Part shown: one piece after another, positions 43,426 through 50,735 of the stretch
Numbering within the stretch: position 1 is the stretch's first letter
Layout: every line of letters starts with the position of its first letter
Assembly: GCA_900290255.1 (NCBI GenBank)
Contig: OMOD01000046.1
Location: 53,391-117,390, forward strand
Origin: Candidatus Sulfotelmatobacter kueseliae
GTDB taxonomy: Bacteria > Acidobacteriota > Terriglobia > Terriglobales > Acidobacteriaceae
Reading direction: 5' to 3'
DNA length: 64,000 nt
Notes under the pieces: model-generated
Database searches by the model: none
The model's input: the letters and a program-made list of their open reading frames with translations, nothing else
What the model was told of the DNA's origin: nothing
Program-made: the position numbers and the translations under genes

Positions 43426-43608
43426 TCAGCGAGCCGTTTTGCCCAACGCAGCAACGGCATGAGCAGGAGCGAGGCGTACCGCAAACCTGTCGTCCTGTCC
43501 ACAGCTGATTACTGTCACCTGGTTGGGATATTCCCTGACCCAGATAACCCGTTCGGGGTTCACAAAGACTTCCAGGCCGTCCACATCTTCAAACATTACA
43601 AACTCCAC
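43426..43608 (-). CDS. Small FlbD-like protein
   Basis: About 60 residues, from the GTG at 43608 with GGAGG four bases upstream (the track uses a TTG at 43626). The sequence VDGLEVFVNPERVIWVREYPNQVTVISCGQDDRFAVRL follows the pattern of FlbD, the small protein linked to flagellar genes (LNGxxFxVNPDxIxxIExxPxTVIxLxxG). No flagellar gene is present here, and similarity is short, so the assignment is weak. It is a real-looking short frame with a good ribosome-binding site. Confidence 0.5.
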   Translation of the reverse strand: MEFVMFEDVDGLEVFVNPERVIWVREYPNQVTVISCGQDDRFAVRLAPAHAVAALGKTAR

Positions 43609-43836
43609 CGTGCCTCCTTTTGGCAATCGCTAGGCGCCATTTTAGGAATGTCGCAATCACCCAGTGTTCGGTCGATTGTACAGATGTCGAAGCCTAATAA
43701 ACCGGGAGGGAGGCTGATCTGATAAAAAGTCGCGATCAGACGCATTGGCCCGGCGCCCGGGTACTCATGGCTCTCACGCGGCATTTCCGGGCGCGGCCAC
43801 TTTCCCCGGCGTAAGCCGGATACGCTCGAATCCGGA

Positions 43837-44913
43837 TCAGTCTTTGCTGACGCCGGCGTAGTACCCGGCGCGGGCCTGGATCTTGTAGTTTTCCTTGTTC
43901 TTGACTTCCAGCTTGCGGTAGCTGCCGTCGAGTTTGGTATTGATGGGAGTGTAGCCGATGTTGTACTGGCTGCGCAGTTCGGCGGCGATCTGGTCGAAAG
44001 CTTCTCTGAGCTTGTCGAACTTGTTGCCCACATTGATGACGCGCCCGCCGGTTTGCTGGGTGAGTTTGTCCATGTCGTATTCGCCGGAATAACCGCCCCC
44101 GAATCCACCATAGAATCCCCGGTCGGCACAGAGCAGGACGTAGACAATGGCATCGGCTTTTTGTGCCGCTTCAATCGCGTCTTTGATCTTGAGCTGGCTG
44201 CCTTCATCCTGGCCATCGGTGAGCAGAATCATGGCCTTGCGCCCGATTTCTTTGGCCAGCATGTCGTGGGCCGAGAGATATACAGCGTCGAACAGAACCG
44301 TGCCGCGCTGGGTGCTGGGTGAGGTGGGTACGGGGTTGCCTGCGCCGGGCACTGGGTTCACGTAGCCCGCGTTGATTTTGACTTTGTTGAGAGCGGCTTG
44401 CAGACGGTGAACGTCGCGGGTGTAGTCCTGCAGAAGACTGGCGTCGATGTTGAAATCGATGACGTACGCCAAATCCTTATCCGTGAGGATCTGTTTCAGA
44501 AAAGCCCCACCGACTTCCTTTTCCATGTCGAGCACTCGCAGTTGGCTGCCCGAGGAGTCGATGAGGATGCCGAGCGTGAGCGGCAGATTGGATTCGGCGG
44601 TGAAGTACTTGATAGTCTGGGGCTTACCGTCCTCAAAGACCTGGAAATCATCCTTGGTGAGGTTGGGGATGAGGGCTCCGTGCTTGTCTTTGACGTTGAA
44701 GAACAGGTTCACCACGTTGACGTTCACTTTGAGCGTCTCGGTAGGTTCCTGAGACTGGTCGGTGGCCTGGCCGGCAGAGTTCTGGCCTGCCGAAGACGGC
44801 TGCTGCTGGCCTGATGCGGACTGCTGGGCAAAAGTCAACCAGGCCGTGGCCGACAAGGCAACCAGGGCCAGAAGCGATAAAATTCTGGAGCAGGAAACGG
44901 AAAACTTGGGCAT
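43837..44913 (-). CDS. VWFA-related acidobacterial domain protein (second of three)
   Basis: About 358 residues from the ATG at 44913. Signal peptide SRILSLLALVALSATAWLTFAQQ, then a Gln/Ser/Gly-rich stretch. The metal-site motif is intact in GILIDSSGSQLR. The rest is the acidobacterial VWFA domain, ending in ARAGYYAG-type tail (QARAGYYAGVSKD). Faces away from the third copy (45039). Function is unknown; secreted, likely protein-binding. Confidence 0.92.
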   Translation of the reverse strand: MPKFSVSCSRILSLLALVALSATAWLTFAQQSASGQQQPSSAGQNSAGQATDQSQEPTETLKVNVNVVNLFFNVKDKHGALIPNLTKDDFQVFEDGKPQTIKYFTAESNLPLTLGILIDSSGSQLRVLDMEKEVGGAFLKQILTDKDLAYVIDFNIDASLLQDYTRDVHRLQAALNKVKINAGYVNPVPGAGNPVPTSPSTQRGTVLFDAVYLSAHDMLAKEIGRKAMILLTDGQDEGSQLKIKDAIEAAQKADAIVYVLLCADRGFYGGFGGGYSGEYDMDKLTQQTGGRVINVGNKFDKLREAFDQIAAELRSQYNIGYTPINTKLDGSYRKLEVKNKENYKIQARAGYYAGVSKD

Positions 44914-45038
44914 GCAGGATTCTCTCACGATTCTTTGTTAGTCTAATCCTGTAACTTAGATGCACCAAATGGGCTGGATCGGGCATCCCAAGAAGGGAAG
45001 TTTTTCCCGGTTGCGGGAGGAAGGCCTCGAGGAAGACT

Positions 45039-46400
45039 ATGACGGCGCTAAAGCGGAGTGACGTTCGTCAGAGAGGCGCGGGAAAGGCCGTGCTGGCTCT
45101 GGCCTTTGGCCTGGCGGTAGTGGCCCTGCCGGTACCGGTGCTGTGGGCGCAGTCAGCCAGCCCGACGCAGTCGCAAACGCCCCCGCAACCGCCCTCAAAT
45201 GCTCAGCCGGCTCAGAATCTCCCGGATGCGCCGTCAACAGTGCAGCCGCCGCCTGCCAAGCCCACATTCCCGGACGTACCGCCTGGCGCGGCCCCCAGGC
45301 CACAACCGGCTCCGAATGGCAATTCGCAGACGCCGGAACAGAAGCCAGCTCCGCCCCCGATGCCTCCCATCGAGACCCTTCCTCCGGGGACCGGTCCGCG
45401 GAACCAGCTCAACGCCAAAGACGAGCTCTACAAGATTTCCGTGTCCACCAACTTCGTTCAGGTTCCTGTCATGGTGAAGGACTCGAGCGGGCGCCGCGTG
45501 GATGGTCTGATTCCCAAAGATTTTACGGTGCTCGAGAATGGCAAGAAACAGACGCTGACCTTTTTCTCCAGCGATCCGCTGGAACTTTCGGTGGCGATCG
45601 TGCTCGACATCGGAATGCCCGACGTGGACGTGCAGAAGGTGAACCAGACTTACTCGGCGCTGGTCGGAGCCCTCAGTCCCTACGATGAAGCGGCAATTTA
45701 TACCTACAGCAGCACGGTGAGCCAGGTTACCGACTTTACCCGCCATCCCGAGAAGCTGACGGCGGCGCTGAACGAATTGAAAGATGTGCGAGGCCGCAAC
45801 AATGGCCCTGCGGTCCTGAGTGGGCCGCTGGCGGCCGGTCCGCCGACCGTCAACGGAGCTCCGGTGGGCGGGCCGATGATCCAACCAGTAAATACTCCGC
45901 CCAGAGAGGCGCATGTACTGAATGACGCCATTCTGCGGGCCGCAGTCGACCTGAGCAAGCGCGAGCGCACCCGCCGCAAAGTCATCTTCGTTATCAGCGA
46001 TGGGCGCGAGTTGGGCAGCCGGGCCAGCTACCGAGATGTGCTGCGTGTGCTCCAGAGCCGCGACATCCAGGTCAAGGCAGTTGTAGTGGGGGGTGGGTCC
46101 TTACCTGTTTTTCGCCAGGTTGGGAAAGTTCATCTGCCAGAGCAAGGTTACTCCGACATTCTTCCGAGATACTCGTCCGCGACCGGCGGTGGGGAGGTGC
46201 AGCACGAACTTTCCCGCAATGCGATCGAAGATGCCTACGCGGCGATCACCTCTGAGGCCCGGAACCAGTACACGCTGGGTTACGCGCCCCAGGCCATAAC
46301 CGGCAGCTCGGCCTACCGCGATATCAACGTGCTGGTTGACCGCAAAGGGCTGAAGGTCTACGCCAAGGGCGGATACTACTCGACGCCCTCAGCTCGGTAA
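45039..46400 (+). CDS. VWFA-related acidobacterial domain protein (third of three)
   Basis: 453 residues. A hydrophobic signal segment (AVLALAFGLAVVALPVPVLWAQ), then a Pro/Ala-rich linker (~80 residues, repeated PPQPPSNAQPAQ) and the VWA-like domain. The metal-site motif reads AIVLDIGMPDVD, so the DxSxS serines are missing, in contrast to the other two copies. C-terminal tail YAKGGYYSTPSAR fits the family. A GAGGA lies just upstream of the ATG. Probably a secreted protein that has lost metal binding. Confidence 0.9.
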   Translation: MTALKRSDVRQRGAGKAVLALAFGLAVVALPVPVLWAQSASPTQSQTPPQPPSNAQPAQNLPDAPSTVQPPPAKPTFPDVPPGAAPRPQPAPNGNSQTPEQKPAPPPMPPIETLPPGTGPRNQLNAKDELYKISVSTNFVQVPVMVKDSSGRRVDGLIPKDFTVLENGKKQTLTFFSSDPLELSVAIVLDIGMPDVDVQKVNQTYSALVGALSPYDEAAIYTYSSTVSQVTDFTRHPEKLTAALNELKDVRGRNNGPAVLSGPLAAGPPTVNGAPVGGPMIQPVNTPPREAHVLNDAILRAAVDLSKRERTRRKVIFVISDGRELGSRASYRDVLRVLQSRDIQVKAVVVGGGSLPVFRQVGKVHLPEQGYSDILPRYSSATGGGEVQHELSRNAIEDAYAAITSEARNQYTLGYAPQAITGSSAYRDINVLVDRKGLKVYAKGGYYSTPSAR

Positions 46401-46485
46401 CGATTTCTCTGTGTATTAACCAAGGCTTGCGGGGACCGAGCCAGACAGGGGTCACCTGAGTAACCTGCCTGGGATACCCCTGGTG

Positions 46486-46494
46486 TGATATAAA
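46486..46494 (+). promoter_or_regulatory. Extended -10 promoter candidate for the GTPase gene
   Basis: TGATATAAA is a TG-extended -10 (TGnTATAAA), about 75 bases before the TTG start at 46570. There is no convincing -35. Possible promoter of the MglA-type GTPase gene. Confidence 0.35.
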
Positions 46495-46569
46495 AGCCGC
46501 GAGCCCCCTAAAAGGACATTGGTGTGCGTGGCCCGGCCTTATCGTGGTCGCGCACCGTAAGGAAAGCCT

Positions 46570-47157
46570 TTGAGTTTCATCAACTTCGCAGCCCGCGAGA
46601 TTAACTGCAAGATCGTGTACTATGGCGCCGGTCTGGGCGGCAAGACCACGAACCTGCAGATGATCTACCAGAAGACTGCGGACCAGCAGAAGGGCAAGAT
46701 GATCTCGCTGGCCACGGAGACGGAGCGTACGCTGTTCTTCGACTTTCTGCCCCTCGATCTCGGCTCGGTGCGCGGCTTCAAGACGCGCATCCACCTCTAT
46801 ACCGTTCCCGGCCAGGTTTTCTACGACGCCAGCCGCAAGCTGATTCTGCGGGGCGTGGACGGCATTGTGTTCGTGGCCGACTCCCAGGAACAGCGCATGG
46901 ACGCCAACGTCGAAGCGCTCGACAACCTCATGTCGAACCTGAAAGAGCACGGCTACGACTTCAACAAGATTCCCTACGTCCTGCAGCTCAACAAACGCGA
47001 CCTGCCCAATATTCTTCCTGTGGAAATGCTGACCACCGAACTGCGGCGCAAGAACGAGCCGGTCGTCGAGGCGGTTGCCTTTCAGGGCATCGGCGTCTTC
47101 GAAACTCTGAAGGAAATCGCCAAGCAGGTACTGACGGAACTCAAGGCCGGCGGATAA
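46570..47157 (+). CDS. mglA: MglA-type Ras-like GTPase
   Basis: 195 residues. The P-loop is [13 protein letters not shown], the switch II motif reads TVPGQVFYD (family-specific in MglA), and the base-recognition motif is LNKRDLPN (NKxD). The start is TTG with AAGGAA upstream. In Myxococcus and Thermus, MglA controls cell polarity and gliding; many bacteria carry it without that behaviour. A partner MglB (GAP) is not in the window. Followed by the GIDE-like membrane protein after 122 bases. Confidence 0.93.
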   Translation: MSFINFAAREINCKIVYYGAGLGGKTTNLQMIYQKTADQQKGKMISLATETERTLFFDFLPLDLGSVRGFKTRIHLYTVPGQVFYDASRKLILRGVDGIVFVADSQEQRMDANVEALDNLMSNLKEHGYDFNKIPYVLQLNKRDLPNILPVEMLTTELRRKNEPVVEAVAFQGIGVFETLKEIAKQVLTELKAGG

Positions 47158-47279
47158 GGTCAGCCGTCAGCTACCAGCCTTCAGCCGTCAGCTTCTTCCC
47201 GTTACCAGCGTAAGTACACAATTCTGTTTTCTGCTGCAACTTCGCTGCTTCATTCGCTAGCCTGAGTAGGGGACGCGGT

Positions 47280-48479
47280 GTGTCCGGCGCGTCCCGGGAT
47301 TCCGTCGTGACTCTACTTGCTTTCATCATTCGCTCCAACGACCCCACGTCACTGTTGATCTGGTGCGTCGTCGGTTTCTGCGCCGGCATCGGCCTGTTCA
47401 TCCACGGATTTCGCTTGCTGCTGCGCCGCCGCCTGATTCTCGACACGCCGTTCTCGAAAATTCGCAGCGCTCCCATGGGCATGGTGGAAATCAACGGCCT
47501 GGCTCTTGGTCCGTACACGATGGTCGCGCCCATCACGGCGCGCCCCTGCTATTACTACCGAACCCTGGTCTGGGAGCTGAAACAGCAGGGCAAGAACAAA
47601 TCGTGGGTCAAGGTCGCCGGCGAGTGCATGCACCTGCCGTTCTTCGTGGACGACAACACCGGCCGCCTGCTGGTGGACCCGCGCGGCGCCGATCTCGACC
47701 TGCATCGCGATTTCGAGCAGGAATTCTGCAATTCCTTCTTTACCACCAAAGAGCCGGCGCCTCCCAATGTGGTTGCATTTCTGGGCCGCCACGGGGTCGC
47801 GACCAGGAACAAAATCAAGGTGCAGGAGTACTGCATCAAGCCCAAGAACGCTCTGTTCATTCTGGGCACGTTGGCGGAGAATCCTGGATTTGAGGTTACG
47901 CCGCAGCCGATCGTAAACAACGAACCCATCAGCTCCACTTCTTCGCACGTTTCCATATCGGTCAATTCGTTTTCCATCAACCTGGGGTCGCCGGGCGGCA
48001 GCGGGGATGCGGCTTTGGAACAGCGGTTCGCAGAACGGTTCAACGTTCCGCCGCAGCAGATTCAAATGTCTCCGGGAGTCACTGCCAGCGCGCGGACAGT
48101 GAATCCGGCGCCGAGCGAAAAAGTCGCTGACGCATTGTCGAAGGCGGGAATCTCGAACCCGGCGGCCTGGGCCGCAGCGGGATTGACCCCAACGGGCGCA
48201 GGCACCGCAGTGCAGGTAGCCAGGGACCCGTCCGCTTCGGCCAACGCCCTCAGCAACCCCTCCAACACCGAGAGCGATTCGGCCGCGAACGGCTTCGACC
48301 CGCATCCGCGGGTCGTGCTGATGAAGGGCGCCAACAACAAGACTTTTCTGATTTCCTGGCGCAGCCAGAAAGAAGTCGCGCGCAATTTGGCATGGAAAAG
48401 CACCCTGATGATCTGGGGAGGGCCCGTGCTGGCGCTGGTCAGCCTCTACGTCTTTCTGAGCATCGAAAAGCTGCTCTAA
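47280..48479 (+). CDS. GIDE-domain-like membrane protein
   Basis: 399 residues from the GTG at 47280. An N-terminal helix (LLIWCVVGFCAGIGLFIHGF) and a C-terminal one (TLMIWGGPVLALVSLYVFLSI). The first 150 residues contain VEINGLALGPYTMVAPITARPCYYYRTLVWELK and FVDDNTGRLLVDPRGADL, patterns seen in the GIDE domain known from eukaryotic MUL1-like ubiquitin ligases and found in bacteria without the RING part. Then a linker rich in Ser/Asn/Thr (~residues 210-330). There is no RING motif here. Function unknown; a membrane quality-control or signalling role is only a guess. Confidence 0.6.
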   Translation: MSGASRDSVVTLLAFIIRSNDPTSLLIWCVVGFCAGIGLFIHGFRLLLRRRLILDTPFSKIRSAPMGMVEINGLALGPYTMVAPITARPCYYYRTLVWELKQQGKNKSWVKVAGECMHLPFFVDDNTGRLLVDPRGADLDLHRDFEQEFCNSFFTTKEPAPPNVVAFLGRHGVATRNKIKVQEYCIKPKNALFILGTLAENPGFEVTPQPIVNNEPISSTSSHVSISVNSFSINLGSPGGSGDAALEQRFAERFNVPPQQIQMSPGVTASARTVNPAPSEKVADALSKAGISNPAAWAAAGLTPTGAGTAVQVARDPSASANALSNPSNTESDSAANGFDPHPRVVLMKGANNKTFLISWRSQKEVARNLAWKSTLMIWGGPVLALVSLYVFLSIEKLL

Positions 48480-48564
48480 CCGCGCTTCGTGACGATCACG
48501 CCCGTACCCACACTGCTAACACCCTGTCCCGCAGTTTTGCCCGTCTTGTCGCCGGTCCCGGCCC

Positions 48565-49365
48565 ATGCCCTCTAGTACAATCAAATGCGTGAGCGACGCC
48601 GTACGCATCGGAATCCTGGGCGATTTCAACGCCGAATTTCGCTCGCATCACGCCACCAACGACTCCCTGCAGCATGCCGCCCGCAAGCTGGGCATAAAAG
48701 TGGAATCGGAATGGATTCCTACACCGTCCCTCTCCGATCCAGGCGGAGAAGAAAAGCTCGCTGCGTTCGACGGCCTATGGGCTTCTCCCGGGAGCCCCTA
48801 TAAGAGCTTCGAGGGCATGCTCAAAGGCATTGAGTTCGCGCGGCGGCGGGACTGGCCGTTTCTCGGCACCTGCGGCGGATTCCAGTACGCCTTCATCGAA
48901 TTCATCCGCAATGTGCTTAACATCAAAGACGCTGACAGCGCCGAGAACAACTCCGGATCGAAGAATATTGTCATCTATCCGGTAGCCTGCGCCGTGCCCG
49001 GCCACAAGGACAGCGCTCCCAAGCTCTCCGGCGCGGTGCCGGAAATTCGCCTACGGCCCGGCTCTTACCTGCAGTCGTTCTACGGTAAAGGGAAAGAAAC
49101 TGTAACTGAAGAATTTTTCTGCAACTTCGAGATCAACCCGGATTTTGAATGGGCCGCCATGGAAGCCGGATTCCCGGTCGTGGCGCGCGGTCCGCAAGGC
49201 GAGATTCGCGCCATTGAATCGCCCACCCACCGCTTCTTTCTGGCCACGCTGTTCCAGCCGCAGCTGTCTTCCACCGAAAAGAAGCCGCATCCGCTGGTGC
49301 TGGCGTTCGTCCAGGCCGCGGCCGATTGGAGCAAGAAAAAGCTCGACGACTGCGTGCTGGAATAG
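48565..49365 (+). CDS. CTP synthase-like glutamine amidotransferase domain protein
   Basis: 266 residues, resembling the C-terminal amidotransferase half of CTP synthase as a free-standing protein. The nucleophile Cys is C103 in GTCGGFQYAFIEF. In CTP synthase the triad is finished by a His and Glu in QFHPEF; here this spot reads LFQPQLSS (Q231, Q233), so both are Gln. A family with this shape is known as CTP synthase C-terminal region-related (seleno)protein, in which the Cys may be selenocysteine; here it is plain Cys (TGC). It may therefore do something other than glutamine hydrolysis. A GTG at 48589 is an alternative start. Confidence 0.85.
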   Translation: MPSSTIKCVSDAVRIGILGDFNAEFRSHHATNDSLQHAARKLGIKVESEWIPTPSLSDPGGEEKLAAFDGLWASPGSPYKSFEGMLKGIEFARRRDWPFLGTCGGFQYAFIEFIRNVLNIKDADSAENNSGSKNIVIYPVACAVPGHKDSAPKLSGAVPEIRLRPGSYLQSFYGKGKETVTEEFFCNFEINPDFEWAAMEAGFPVVARGPQGEIRAIESPTHRFFLATLFQPQLSSTEKKPHPLVLAFVQAAADWSKKKLDDCVLE

Positions 49366-49443
49366 AGCAAGGTTTCAAAGTCTCCGAGTTTCAAGGTTTC
49401 AAAGACATTGAAACTTTGCAACCTTGAGACTTTGAAACTTGCT
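49366..49443. repeat. Long hairpin made of TTTCAAAG repeats
   Basis: AGCAAGGTTTCAAAGTCTC pairs with GAGACTTTGAAACTTGCT, and AAGGTTTCAAAG pairs with CTTTGCAACCTT inside it. The entire ~75-base unit can fold as one hairpin with few mismatches. A similar unit lies at 58894-58976. It stands directly after the stop of the CTP-synthase-like gene and may end that transcript. Confidence 0.75.
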
Positions 49444-49585
49444 GTTACGTTACCAAAGTCCAAGCACTACCCCGGTCATCGTCCCATCACCATGTGCATC
49501 TGGAGGCCGGGTCAGCCTCCCGCTAGACTCATACCGATCGGTCGCCCTCCCCAAAACCCCCGCGTCCGCCGGAGTAATGCGCGCC

Positions 49586-50254
49586 ATGCATATGCAGTTG
49601 GTCAACTCGTTCCGCATTCCTTTTACTACGCTGATCAGCTACATCCCCATTATTGCCACCATCGTGACCTGTCTTTTCAGCGTGGTGCTGGCCCGCGCCA
49701 CGCTGCGCTACGTGGAGGCGACCGACAAGGGCCTGGCTCTGGCCCGCGAAGAATTCGAGCGCGAGTGGTCTCCCGACCTGCACATTAAGATGGAGCGGGT
49801 CTCCGCCACCGAGGCGAAAGTAATTGTGACCAACCTGGCGAAAACCTCGGTCCTGCTGCAGTTGCTTCAGTTGCGCAAACTTTCCCATGCCATGCCCTTC
49901 GAGCGCTGCCGGTTAAATGATCCCCTGGTCGGCGGCATGACCTGGACGCAGGAAATGGGCAAGCGCATCATCGCCTGCACCGGGCACGAATTCGAGGGTC
50001 CGATCGCGGCCTGCATCACCTTTTATGCCTCCGGCCGCATGTACCGCACCGACTGGTTTCGCTCGCAGGTCCAGGTCAGGGAAGGCCGCATCGTCAGCCT
50101 GGAGCCCAGCACTATGCCCACCCGCCGCGTGCGCGTGCTCGACCGCAAAGGCCCGGAACGTCGCCGCGAGTTCGTCCAGGACGTCACCGCCGACGTGGCC
50201 CCGAACAAAGTTGAGAGCAAGCCCGACGAAAGCTACTTCGTAACCGGAGCGTGA
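49586..50254 (+). CDS. Single-pass membrane protein of unknown function
   Basis: About 222 residues from the ATG at 49586, which has GGAG eleven bases upstream; the track starts at 49439. One strong membrane segment near the N-terminus (FTTLISYIPIIATIVTCLFSVVLA). The rest is a soluble domain with a beta-rich pattern. I do not recognise the family. Probably anchored with a cytoplasmic C-terminal domain. Preceded by the TTTCAAAG hairpin. Confidence 0.6.
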   Translation: MHMQLVNSFRIPFTTLISYIPIIATIVTCLFSVVLARATLRYVEATDKGLALAREEFEREWSPDLHIKMERVSATEAKVIVTNLAKTSVLLQLLQLRKLSHAMPFERCRLNDPLVGGMTWTQEMGKRIIACTGHEFEGPIAACITFYASGRMYRTDWFRSQVQVREGRIVSLEPSTMPTRRVRVLDRKGPERRREFVQDVTADVAPNKVESKPDESYFVTGA

Positions 50255-50401
50255 AGGAAACGCCTTTTGGCATGGGATCCACCGGGGCCGAAGGAAGCGG
50301 AACAACGCAAAAGTGCCTTTGGGTGGCGGTGGCCTTTCAGGGCCTGCGAGGGAGATCTCGTAAACATTGGGCTTTAGCACAGAGGCACCTCGGCGGCTGA
50401 A

Positions 50402-50545
50402 CAGGCTGCGGAAAAAGTTGCGAATGCGTGCGCCACCGTGGAAGAGCGGCGCTTCAGCGGCCGCGTAAGCGGTTTGAAATCAACGCGGGCTTCAGCCCCG
50501 GTGGTCATTCTCCTATCGACAACGGACTTTTCCAGCATCCTCTGA
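50402..50545. repeat. Dispersed repeat, copy 1 (about 145 bp)
   Basis: The sequence from CAGGCTGCGGAAAAAGTTGCG through TCCAGCATCCTC is found again at 62430-62575 with few differences. It carries the GTGGAAGAGCGGCGCTTCAGCGGCCGCGTAAGCGG palindrome and GGGCTTCAGCCCC. It occupies most of the 481-base gap before the M1 peptidase gene; no gene is visible there. Confidence 0.8.
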
Positions 50546-50671
50546 AGCCGCTCGAATCGATCTGCTTGAATCGCAGCGCTTGAAGTGCCGCGCCCGCTCC
50601 GGCCTTCTCCGCGCATGGCCACCACGCCAGGCGGTTCTCGTCCTGATTTCGTAACGCTGTGATCCATCTCC

Positions 50672-50700
50672 TTTGCGTTTTCGTTCGAAGAGCGGATAAT
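50672..50700 (+). promoter_or_regulatory. Promoter candidate for the M1 peptidase
   Basis: TTTGCG at 50672-50677 and GATAAT at 50695-50700 with 17-base spacing. The -10 matches five of six bases, the -35 is poor. The start would be at about 50707, with the ATG at 50736; CCAGGAGG lies just before the ATG. Confidence 0.35.
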
Positions 50701-50735
50701 TTAGCTGCCTCTTTCTTCCTTTCCCCAGGAGGTTT

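Noticed and set aside
49366-49443. A CRISPR-like repeat array
   Set aside because: The repeats are inverted, short and without unique spacers; the unit folds as one hairpin.
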